Assembly: GCA_964629645.1 (NCBI GenBank)
Contig: CAZVSU010000027.1
Coordinates: 1-29,452, forward strand
Origin: JAAKFL01 sp964629645
Lineage (GTDB): Bacteria > Chlamydiota > Chlamydiia > Chlamydiales > SLFE01
Reading direction: 5' to 3'
DNA length: 29,452 nucleotides
This document shows positions 23,197 through 29,452 of this stretch, piece after piece. The notes under the pieces are model-generated. The model made no database searches, was not told the origin of the DNA, and worked only from the letters and a program-made list of their open reading frames with translations. Within the stretch, counting starts at the first letter, position 1, and every line of letters begins with the position of its first letter. Both the position numbers and the translations under genes were made by a program.

Positions 23197-24231
23197 CTAA
23201 GAGTCTGAGACGTGAGCAGTAACCCGGGAGACCACTTCATCGACGGTGATGTCTTTCATGCAGCGGAAGTCGATGGGGCAGACTCTTTTGTAGCAGGGGG
23301 AGCAAGGGGGGTGTTTGTGAATCACGGTGCCGCCGTTGTAGGGGCCTGTTTTAATGTCGTTTGTCGAGCCAAATAGAGCAATCAGAGGCGTTTCAAGAGC
23401 CGATGCGATGTGCATCGGGCCGCTGTCGTTCGTCAGAAAGACTGAGCAGAGCGCAATCAGCGCCATCAGCTGTCGGATCGTGGTTTTTCCCGCTAGGTTG
23501 ACGACCCTTTCAGGCAGGTCGGCACAAATCGCATCGACTGTCTCTTTCCCCGCTGCGTCGCCAAAGAAAAGGATAAAGCATTGAGGATCATCAAGGAGCC
23601 TCAGCGCCGTTTCGTGAAAACGGTCAGGGAGCCAGCATTTTGCTGTGCCGTAGGCAGCGCCCGGGTTGATTCCGACAAGTGTGGCCCTATCTGGAATTTT
23701 ATAGTGCCGGAGAAGGTCTTTCCCCTCTTCAAGCTCGGTTTTTGACACATAAAGCTTTGGAGCTGTTTGGGAGATAGGAACACCGAGTGGCATAAGCAGA
23801 TGCTTGTAGAGAGTCACAAGATGCATGTTTTCAACATCGGGCGGGAAAGGGACGGCCTCATTTAGCAGGGCATCTCGCAGCCGCCCTTTAAATCCGATTC
23901 GATTTTTGACCCCCCCGCGCCAAAACCAGAGGGCTGATGAGAATGAGTGTGTCAATAGAAGTCCAAGATCATATTTTCCGTGCCGAAGAGGGTTGAGGAT
24001 ATTGCGGGCTCCTTCTCGATGGAGCCAACCGTTGGGCCGGACGAACGAAAATAGTTCGTCGAGACTCGGGTCGTGTTTCAACAGGTCTCCCCCCTTGCCC
24101 CGGCACATAACCGTGATTTTCGCATTGGGGAACCGATTCCGAAGATCGGTCAAAATGGGCGTGGCCATCACAAGATCGCCTAACCAATTGGGCATGCGGA
24201 CGATAATATTTTCAGCCTGATTGATTTTCAT
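23197..24231 (-). CDS. waaF: ADP-heptose:LPS heptosyltransferase (GT9, WaaF-like)
   Basis: 344 aa, normal for the family. GT-B fold enzyme adding heptose to the lipopolysaccharide inner core at the inner membrane. Signatures are IIVRMPNWLGDLVMATPIL at the N-terminus (WaaF: I-x-x-P-x-W-x-G-D), GINPGAAYGTAKCW (donor domain start) and LTNDSGPMHIASALETPLIALFGSTN (ADP-heptose site). The Cys-rich C-terminal segment HPPCSPCYKRVCP is followed by MKDITVDEV. Typical chlamydial LPS has Kdo only, so this gene points to a heptose-containing core or another glycoconjugate. Divergent from the coiled-coil gene. Confidence 0.9.
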   Translation of the reverse strand: MKINQAENIIVRMPNWLGDLVMATPILTDLRNRFPNAKITVMCRGKGGDLLKHDPSLDELFSFVRPNGWLHREGARNILNPLRHGKYDLGLLLTHSFSSALWFWRGGVKNRIGFKGRLRDALLNEAVPFPPDVENMHLVTLYKHLLMPLGVPISQTAPKLYVSKTELEEGKDLLRHYKIPDRATLVGINPGAAYGTAKCWLPDRFHETALRLLDDPQCFILFFGDAAGKETVDAICADLPERVVNLAGKTTIRQLMALIALCSVFLTNDSGPMHIASALETPLIALFGSTNDIKTGPYNGGTVIHKHPPCSPCYKRVCPIDFRCMKDITVDEVVSRVTAHVSDS

Positions 24232-24333
24232 GCAAATGAGTTTGCCTTAAGCGAATGTTTGTGACAAGTGATTGCTTTTCTTTGATATATTCATTATTTT
24301 CTAATGAGATGCCATCTTTCTGATCAGGTTCAT

Positions 24334-26616
24334 ATGGACACAAAAGAGCAATATTCCGACATAGAAGTCAAAAACTTGATTGAGATCTTGGATGCCGAAA
24401 AAAAATCGGTCCGCAATCTGCGCCGCCGAATTTCCGAACTTCAAGCAAAACTCAACGAAAAGAATGTGCTGTCGGAAGATGTCAAAAAAATGACGCGTAT
24501 GTTGCATCATTACAAACAATCCTACGAAGAAAAAGACTCTTTAACCGAATCGATTTATAGAGAAAATGAAGAATTGAAGAAGCAGCTAGCCGAAGAACAG
24601 GCCGCTTCCCATGCTCTTCAGATTGATTTAGAAGAAAACAGCGAGTATATCGGGCAGCTTCAGCAGCAGCTTGCTAAGTTGAAAGCGTCGGCGGCTCCCC
24701 GTTCGACAGACAGCGAGCGGCTTGCCGCTGATCTTCTCGAGATGACGACAGCGTTCAAAGAGTCTGAAGATGAACGTCTTCTTATCGAAAAACGCTACCG
24801 TGAGCAAGAGCAAATTCTCGACGCGCTCGAACAAAAGCAGCAAGAGGATCAGGCGCGCTACGAAGAGTTGAAGAAAGAGTGCGAGGGGCAGTCTTGTCTT
24901 CTCTTGGAATACGAACAGCTTCAGGAGCGGTACCTTCAAGTTGAAAAAGAAAGAGACGCATTCAAAAAAGAAGCGTCTCACGAGGCGGCACAAGTCAAAC
25001 AGCTCAGCAATCAGAAAAAAGAGCTACGAAAGAAGCTCGAAGAGTCAAAAATTCACGCTCAGCAGCTGGAAAAAGGGATTCAATATTTGCGCGGGACTGT
25101 CGAGGATGTGCAAAAAGAGAATCGGGAACTGAAAGAAAACGTTCCGACTCAAATTGAACAGCTGACACTGCCCTTAAACACTCAATCTGATGACACCATC
25201 GCAAAGCTGAAAAAACAGATTGACAAGCATCGCGAAAGAGAAACAGAGTTGAGCGAAAAAATACTCTCTTTGAAAGACAAAATCCAAGGTTACGAAGAAG
25301 AAATCCAATCGGTAACCGGCGGCGAGCGTCATTTAAAATCAGAAATCCTATCTCAGAAATCGGAAATTTTTGAGCTTGAAAAACAGATGACGAAACTCAA
25401 AGCAGAAGTCGAAGAGAAGTCAGAAGAGGAGTCGGCCCTCCAGAAAAAACTAGCAAAAGCGAAAGCGAGGGAAGTGGAGCTTGAAAACGAAGTCGACGCC
25501 CTGGAGAAAAAGATCCGCGCATTAAGCGACGATAAGCTGGCTCTTGCAGACGAGATCGAGACATTAAAAGCAAACGAAAGCCAGTGGCGGGCCGCCGCCG
25601 CAAACACCGCTGCACTTGAGCAGGAAGTGATGGAAAAATCCGACCTTCTAAAAGAGTCTGAGAGCGAACTGTCAAAAATAAAAGAAGAGGCGGCGCGGGA
25701 AATGGAAGCTGCAAGGCAGCTTAAAGCGTCTTTGAACGAAGCCAAAATAAGTTGCGACAAACTGACCCGGCAACTTGCGGAAAAAGAAGATGTGGTCAAT
25801 GCGCAGTCAGAAGCGCTTCTGAAAAGACAAGAAGAGCTTCAAATTCTCGAGCAGGAGAGAGAGGAATACGCGGCAAACACTGAAAAGTTGAAAAATGAGG
25901 GCCAAAAAAAGGACGAGGAGGCCGAAAGGCAGCGCCAAGAGTTAGAGAAAAAATGGCAGGAAAAATTGAGGGAAAAGGGGGCAGCCTTAGAAGAAAAGAC
26001 CGCCGCACTTGAATCGAAAGAATCCCAAATCGCACAGCTCAAATATGAAATGCAAAAGTTTCGCGAGCAGGTGTCGCGGTCGCAAAGCCAAGTCGAAGAA
26101 CGTGAAGTCTCTTTGCGCACCGCTCAACAGCACATTGCCAAAAAAATGAAAGAAATCACACAGCTCAAGGCGACAGTAGAGGAGCAAAAGGGACAGCTCA
26201 GCCATCAAAAGAATCGTCTTGAAACCCTCCAGCAAAGGGTCGACAGTCAAGGCAGAGAGCTTGAAACCAAAGGGAAAGAGCTCCAAGAGAAAAAAAGATT
26301 GTTCGATGAAAAACAAGCGGCCTTGGAAACGGCGCAAAAAGAACTCGACTCCCTGCGTCATGACAACCGCTCTTTGCAAATGGTTGAAGAGCGCTACCAT
26401 CAACTCCAGAAGGCCTTCACGCAGCTCGGAAGCGTTTTTGATGTGCAGACTCCTGCTCCGCCTCCGGTCGATCGTGAAGAAGAATCGGCAGCCTCTCAGG
26501 AGCCCCTGACAGTTGAAGAAACAAGTGCCGCGCCCCCGCATAAAGCTGAGGAAGGCGACCTTTTTGCGGCCGCAGCGACGGGTCCTCGGTATCGGGGATC
26601 ATTTTTTGACGATTGA
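24334..26616 (+). CDS. Long coiled-coil protein of unknown function
   Basis: 760 aa, almost entirely charged heptad repeats rich in Glu, Lys, Gln and Leu from about residue 10 to 700, with no signal peptide or membrane helix. The C-terminal 60 residues are Pro/Ala-rich (PAPPPVDREEES, EETSAAPPHKAEEG) and end GDLFAAAATGPRYRGSFFDD. The start chosen is ATG 24334 with AGG five bases upstream; ATG 24304 has no ribosome site. Such proteins act as scaffolds or filaments; nothing more specific is visible. Its stop is 3 nt before ruvC, so it is probably cotranscribed with ruvC-ruvA. Confidence 0.85.
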   Translation: MDTKEQYSDIEVKNLIEILDAEKKSVRNLRRRISELQAKLNEKNVLSEDVKKMTRMLHHYKQSYEEKDSLTESIYRENEELKKQLAEEQAASHALQIDLEENSEYIGQLQQQLAKLKASAAPRSTDSERLAADLLEMTTAFKESEDERLLIEKRYREQEQILDALEQKQQEDQARYEELKKECEGQSCLLLEYEQLQERYLQVEKERDAFKKEASHEAAQVKQLSNQKKELRKKLEESKIHAQQLEKGIQYLRGTVEDVQKENRELKENVPTQIEQLTLPLNTQSDDTIAKLKKQIDKHRERETELSEKILSLKDKIQGYEEEIQSVTGGERHLKSEILSQKSEIFELEKQMTKLKAEVEEKSEEESALQKKLAKAKAREVELENEVDALEKKIRALSDDKLALADEIETLKANESQWRAAAANTAALEQEVMEKSDLLKESESELSKIKEEAAREMEAARQLKASLNEAKISCDKLTRQLAEKEDVVNAQSEALLKRQEELQILEQEREEYAANTEKLKNEGQKKDEEAERQRQELEKKWQEKLREKGAALEEKTAALESKESQIAQLKYEMQKFREQVSRSQSQVEEREVSLRTAQQHIAKKMKEITQLKATVEEQKGQLSHQKNRLETLQQRVDSQGRELETKGKELQEKKRLFDEKQAALETAQKELDSLRHDNRSLQMVEERYHQLQKAFTQLGSVFDVQTPAPPPVDREEESAASQEPLTVEETSAAPPHKAEEGDLFAAAATGPRYRGSFFDD

Positions 26617-26619
26617 TCC

Positions 26620-27129
26620 ATGAGGCGAGGCGAGCGGAAAGACGCACTGATTCTCGGGGTGGATCCCGGGACAGCTGTGACGGGATATGGTTTGATTCAG
26701 GGAACAGGGACCCGTTATCAAGCCGTTGATTATGGGTGTGTGCGTCCCCCTTCGAAAAAAAAACTGAGCGACCGCTATTGGATTTTATTTTCTTCCCTAT
26801 CGCAATTGATCACGCAGTATCAACCCGACGTGGTTGTGGTTGAAACGCAATATGTTCATAAAAATGTCGCAAGCGCGTTGAAACTGGGTATGGCGCGGGG
26901 CGGTGTGATCATTGCCGCTAAACAGTTCGGCCTCCCGGTCTTACAATATTCCCCCACGAAGGCTAAACTGGCTGTGACCGGAAATGGTCAAGCGAGCAAA
27001 GAGCAAGTACAAGCGATGATCAAACACCTATTGAAACTGAGTAAAGCGCCCCCCTTTGACGCTGCCGATGCCCTCGCTCTCGCCGTGTGCCATCTCCAAA
27101 ATCAGAACAAACAAGGATGTGAGATATAA
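26620..27129 (+). CDS. ruvC: Holliday junction resolvase RuvC
   Basis: 169 aa, standard length. Endonuclease that resolves Holliday junctions with RuvAB. The four acidic catalytic residues are in place: Asp15 in LGVDPGT, Glu75 in VVVETQY, and Asp147/Asp150 in FDAADALALAVCH. NVASALKLGMARGG is the conserved dimer/DNA helix and SPTKAKLAVTGNGQASKEQV the DNA-contact region. It starts 3 nt after the coiled-coil gene and its TAA stop shares one base with the ruvA ATG (TAATG). No ruvB is nearby, as is common. Confidence 0.98.
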   Translation: MRRGERKDALILGVDPGTAVTGYGLIQGTGTRYQAVDYGCVRPPSKKKLSDRYWILFSSLSQLITQYQPDVVVVETQYVHKNVASALKLGMARGGVIIAAKQFGLPVLQYSPTKAKLAVTGNGQASKEQVQAMIKHLLKLSKAPPFDAADALALAVCHLQNQNKQGCEI

Positions 27130-27737
27130 TGTACACCTATATCAAAGGAAAATTAATACAAGCGGATCCCTCTCATGCCATCGTGGAGGCGGGCGGAATA
27201 GGATATCTTATTAAAATTTCGCCGGGATGTTTTACTCGTCTTCCCCAGGCCGGTCAAACAGTTCAGCTCTTCACATCATTTATCGTCAGGGAAAATAGCC
27301 AGACGCTCTACGGTTTTTTAGGGGTTGACGAACGGGATGTTTTTGATGTCCTGATGAATGTGAGCGGTATCGGACCTAAATTAGCGCTGAGTCTTGTGGG
27401 ACATATGACCCTGACCGACCTTCAAACCGCCGTGGGAAAATCCGACGCTCTCTCCATTTCAAAAGTACCCGGCATCGGCAAAAAAACCGCTGAACGTTTA
27501 ATCGTAGAGATGCGTGACAAACTCCCTAATATGTTTCATAAAAAAACAGCCGATTATGCCGTTTCTTTCCCGAAGGGAAGCCGCATGCAAATTGCAAACG
27601 ACGTCGCCGGGGCCCTCGTAAATTTGGGGTACCACCACACAAAGGCGCAAAAAGCCGCGGCCCAAGTCGTCGATACGCACGCCGAATCGGAAGACTTGTC
27701 CTTTTTGATCCGAGAATCGCTAAAAGCTGTGCAGTGA
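27129..27737 (+). CDS. ruvA: Holliday junction DNA helicase subunit RuvA
   Basis: 202 aa, normal length. Binds four-way junctions and recruits RuvB for branch migration. Domain I (OB fold, residues 1-65: YIKGKL, VEAGGIGYLIKI, RENSQTLYGF) is followed by domain II with two helix-hairpin-helix motifs, VSGIGPKLALSLVG and VPGIGKKTAERLIVEMRDKL. After a flexible linker (about 145-155) comes the RuvB-binding domain III (DVAGALVNLGYHHTKAQKAA). ATG overlaps the ruvC stop; AAGGATG lies upstream in the ruvC 3' end. Confidence 0.98.
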   Translation: MYTYIKGKLIQADPSHAIVEAGGIGYLIKISPGCFTRLPQAGQTVQLFTSFIVRENSQTLYGFLGVDERDVFDVLMNVSGIGPKLALSLVGHMTLTDLQTAVGKSDALSISKVPGIGKKTAERLIVEMRDKLPNMFHKKTADYAVSFPKGSRMQIANDVAGALVNLGYHHTKAQKAAAQVVDTHAESEDLSFLIRESLKAVQ

Positions 27738-27761
27738 GTGTTCACTCCTGATTGTCCTCAT

Positions 27762-27787
27762 AAAACGTCTCTCTCAAGACAGTTTTT
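27762..27787 (+). terminator. Rho-independent terminator after ruvA
   Basis: AAAAC + GTCT (27762-27770) pairs with AGAC (27777-27780) and, past a bulged A, GTTTT. This gives a nine-pair stem with a six-base loop running into a T tract ending at 27787, 24 nt after the ruvA stop. Confidence 0.7.
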
Positions 27788-27861
27788 CCATATACAATAA
27801 TGTTTCGATTTGCTAAGAAATATTTTAAATCCCACCATTTTGCATTAAGGAGAACCGTCCC

Positions 27862-28923
27862 ATGATGTCCACAACTAGATGGAAGAACGCTCTTGGCTTT
27901 CTCACCCTTTGCATTTTAGCAACGACTTCCGCATTCGCAGACTATTATGATAAGGAACGCTGTCCCGACTTCTGCGCTCCCTGCCGGTTCGATTGCTGCG
28001 GGATCGAGATTGGGGCAGACTTTCTCTATTGGCAGTCCTGTTTGAACGATCTCGACTATGCTATATTGAACAATTTTGATCTCGGGACCAACTCTGTTAT
28101 TAACCGTGAGACCTATCAATATTTAGAGCATGACTACGAGCCTGGATTCCGCGTGCGCGCTTATAAACACAACATCTGGTGCGGTTGGGATCTTTCAGGC
28201 TCTTATACCTTTTACTGGAGTCAAGCATCCAACCGCGTGAGCCCAGTTGGTAATCAGAATTTGCACTCAACACTCAACCACGGCGGTTTTAATTTAACGC
28301 TGGACTCCACAACATTGATTGAAGCGTCTCATAGCATCAGGTATCAATCGTTCGATGTTTTGTTTCATTACCCTGTTGATTTTTCCGGCCTTTGTCACGG
28401 TTTCATTCCTTTTTGGGGTGTTGAGGGCGTTAAGTTGGATCAGAATACAGTTTCTTTAACTGACGGAGAGTTTGGCGGGTCCAGTGCGACCTACAGTGTG
28501 AATTGGGATTCTGAGCTTCTTGGACTTGGAATTAAGCTGGGAACCGACTACAACTATCGGCTGATGTGCGGGCTTGAGTGGTTCACCCGAGCTTCTGTAA
28601 CGATTTTAGCTGGACGGAACGACTCGACGAACACTCAAGTCAGAGCAGCGGGACCCACTCCTACGATCTTTCAGCTTGGTTTTGAGACTTGCGACACGAT
28701 TTGCGTGCCCGGTTTCCATTTACAGGCGGGACTTGCTTATGAAAAGGAGTGGTGCGGCTGGATGATGAGAGGGCGAATCGGTTACGAGTTTCTGGATTGG
28801 TGGAATGTGCCCCGGGTTCGACGATTTTTTGACGATGGGGAAAATATAGGACTCTCAACAGGATCGAATGGCTCGAATTTGGGCCTTCATGGACTGTTAG
28901 TCGGCTTGGATATCGGTTATTAA
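27862..28923 (+). CDS. Outer-membrane beta-barrel protein (Lpg1974/MOMP-like family)
   Basis: 353 aa. Signal peptide with basic start (MMSTTRWKNALGFLTLCILA) and probable cleavage after SAFA (residue 26). The mature N-terminus holds a Cys cluster (ERCPDFCAPCRFDCCG), followed by the family's first strand GIEIGADFLYWQ. Alternating amphipathic strands continue to an aromatic C-terminus (LHGLLVGLDIGY), as required for barrel insertion. Further Cys pairs are at WCGWDLS, FETCDTICVPG and EWCGWMMRG. This matches the pore-forming 'Lpg1974' family often found in multiple copies in environmental chlamydiae, where Cys residues link into the disulfide envelope. ATG with AAGGAGA nine bases upstream. Alone behind the ruvA terminator. 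Confidence 0.85.
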   Translation: MMSTTRWKNALGFLTLCILATTSAFADYYDKERCPDFCAPCRFDCCGIEIGADFLYWQSCLNDLDYAILNNFDLGTNSVINRETYQYLEHDYEPGFRVRAYKHNIWCGWDLSGSYTFYWSQASNRVSPVGNQNLHSTLNHGGFNLTLDSTTLIEASHSIRYQSFDVLFHYPVDFSGLCHGFIPFWGVEGVKLDQNTVSLTDGEFGGSSATYSVNWDSELLGLGIKLGTDYNYRLMCGLEWFTRASVTILAGRNDSTNTQVRAAGPTPTIFQLGFETCDTICVPGFHLQAGLAYEKEWCGWMMRGRIGYEFLDWWNVPRVRRFFDDGENIGLSTGSNGSNLGLHGLLVGLDIGY

Positions 28924-28933
28924 ATCGTTTGAC

Positions 28934-28952
28934 TATTGACTTCATGTCAATA
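28934..28952. repeat. Perfect inverted repeat upstream of the Cys-rich gene
   Basis: TATTGAC - TTCAT - GTCAATA, ten bases after the OMP stop and 40 nt before the next ATG. TTGACT within it could serve as a -35 box, so the palindrome may be an operator. Without a T tract it is a poor terminator. Confidence 0.45.
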
Positions 28953-28992
28953 AACATTTACTTGTGATGGGAGCGGAGGTTGTTCACCCATT

Positions 28993-29283
28993 ATGGCCCG
29001 AAAGAAAAAGCGCCGTTTCGCAGCCTGCTTGACCGCCGGCTTAATGATCGCTCTCACATTTTTGTCCGCTCAATCGGGTTGTCTTTGCAATCCCTGTCAA
29101 TGCAACCCGTGTCAATGTGAAAAACATCAGAAGTGTCCGATTCAAGGCTGTCTTTGCCATCCTTGCACCTGCAACCCATGCGAATGTGGGAAGAAGCAAG
29201 AACAAACCACTCAAGAGCGTCAAAAAGGTCATCCCATTAAAGATGCTTCCCGGTTTGCACACTCGGCGTCTGCGTCTTTCTAG
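28993..29283 (+). CDS. Small cysteine-rich envelope protein (OmcA-like in character)
   Basis: 96 aa. Basic start (MARKKKRRFAACL), hydrophobic segment (about 12-28), then SGC, a possible but imperfect lipobox (Cys30, preceded by AQSG). The mature part contains two similar Cys-rich blocks, CLCNPCQCNPCQCEK and CLCHPCTCNPCECGK, joined by HQKCPIQG, with 14 Cys in about 40 residues, then a polar tail. The small chlamydial lipoprotein OmcA is also Cys-rich and cross-links to other envelope proteins; the role fits but no direct sequence match is claimed. Following the Cys-rich OMP gene supports an envelope function. The nearest ribosome-site-like sequence (GGAGG) is about 14 nt upstream. Confidence 0.7.
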   Translation: MARKKKRRFAACLTAGLMIALTFLSAQSGCLCNPCQCNPCQCEKHQKCPIQGCLCHPCTCNPCECGKKQEQTTQERQKGHPIKDASRFAHSASASF

Positions 29284-29404
29284 CTAGCATTTTGCCGCAC
29301 AACTTGTGTCTGAGACAATAAGTGACCTGTGATTTTAGGGAGTGTGCCTAAAAGATCTCACCAGCGAGCCTTTCCTTTTAATTTCAATAGATCTGCGATA
29401 TATG

Positions 29405-29450
29405 ACGACAATTATCTTTGCCGGTGAACGACAATTATCTTTGCCGATGA
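29405..29450. repeat. Tandem pair of a 23-bp unit at the window edge
   Basis: ACGACAATTATCTTTGCCGG + TGA (29405-29427) is followed directly by a second copy differing by one base (A for the last G before TGA; 29428-29450). The window ends two bases later. Directly repeated units of this type occur at the ends of IS21-like insertion sequences, but no transposase is visible. It could also begin a longer tandem array. The 120 bases between the previous stop and this repeat hold nothing recognisable. Confidence 0.75.
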
Positions 29451-29452
29451 AA

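Noticed and set aside
25353..26541. Several minus-strand frames rich in Ser/Phe/Leu opposite the coiled-coil gene
   Set aside because: Low-complexity complements of Glu/Lys/Gln codons; no starts with ribosome sites and no recognisable domain.
27736..27750. GAGTG-TT-CACTC hairpin right after ruvA as terminator
   Set aside because: The stem is five pairs with a two-base loop and no T tract; the hairpin at 27762-27787 is better.
29089..29210. Ferredoxin or zinc-finger protein from the many CxxC motifs
   Set aside because: The protein has an export signal and the Cys spacing (CxCxxC in tandem) fits neither 4Fe-4S ferredoxins nor known zinc fingers; envelope cross-linking is more plausible.
29405..29452. 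CRISPR array
   Set aside because: The two repeat copies touch each other with no spacer between them and no cas genes are near.

Overview
The window looks like a chromosomal piece of an environmental, amoeba-type member of the Chlamydiota (Parachlamydiales-like), not a classical Chlamydiaceae species. Three things point there. The block recA - ygfA - MORN lipoprotein - PilO/GspM-like - PilM/GspL-like - yggT - dus matches, from memory, the CT650-CT644 order of Chlamydia trachomatis, and the small protein / glmU-like / ispA block recalls CT631-CT628. The right end carries an outer-membrane protein with a cysteine-rich N-terminus and a cysteine-rich small envelope protein, as expected for a disulfide-linked chlamydial envelope. 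Finally, there is an aerobic bc-type complex, a cbb3-type oxidase and an ADP-heptose transferase, none of which I expect in Chlamydiaceae. The species cannot be named from the sequence alone.

Layout. 1-1586 (minus): uracil-DNA glycosylase followed by a truncated MrpB-like piece, mrpC and the start of an mrpD-like antiporter subunit that runs off the left edge. 1580-2440: a divergent region with a strong promoter, an 84-aa conserved small protein, tRNA-Pro(GGG), many DnaA-box-like nonamers and an inverted repeat pair; this is a candidate replication origin. 2442-3954: a beta-helix GlmU-like acyltransferase and a short-chain prenyl diphosphate synthase, convergent with enolase (3951-5225, minus). 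5341-6393: recA. 6536-10623 (minus): four overlapping genes, of which two resemble the GspL/PilMN and GspM/PilO assembly platform of type II secretion or type IV pili. 10718-11961: yggT and dus.

12102-22852 is the standout region: one tightly packed plus-strand respiratory operon. It begins with a GltD-like FAD/Fe-S oxidoreductase and a 44-aa CcoS-like oxidase assembly protein. Rieske protein, fused cytochrome b and a giant seven-haem cytochrome c follow. It ends with CcoN, an oversized CcoO, a CcoQ-like subunit and a haem-less CcoP-like subunit. Genes overlap or nearly touch throughout, which suggests a co-translated quinol oxidase supercomplex in which the multihaem protein takes over electron transfer from the missing CcoP haems.

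22840-29452: a start-less leucine-rich-repeat remnant directly in frame behind the waaF stop codon, the waaF-type heptosyltransferase (minus), a 760-aa coiled-coil protein with ruvC and ruvA behind it, the outer-membrane protein, the cysteine-rich protein, and at the very end two tandem copies of a 23-bp unit that may be the edge of a mobile element. No rRNA, CRISPR array, phage module or complete insertion sequence is visible.
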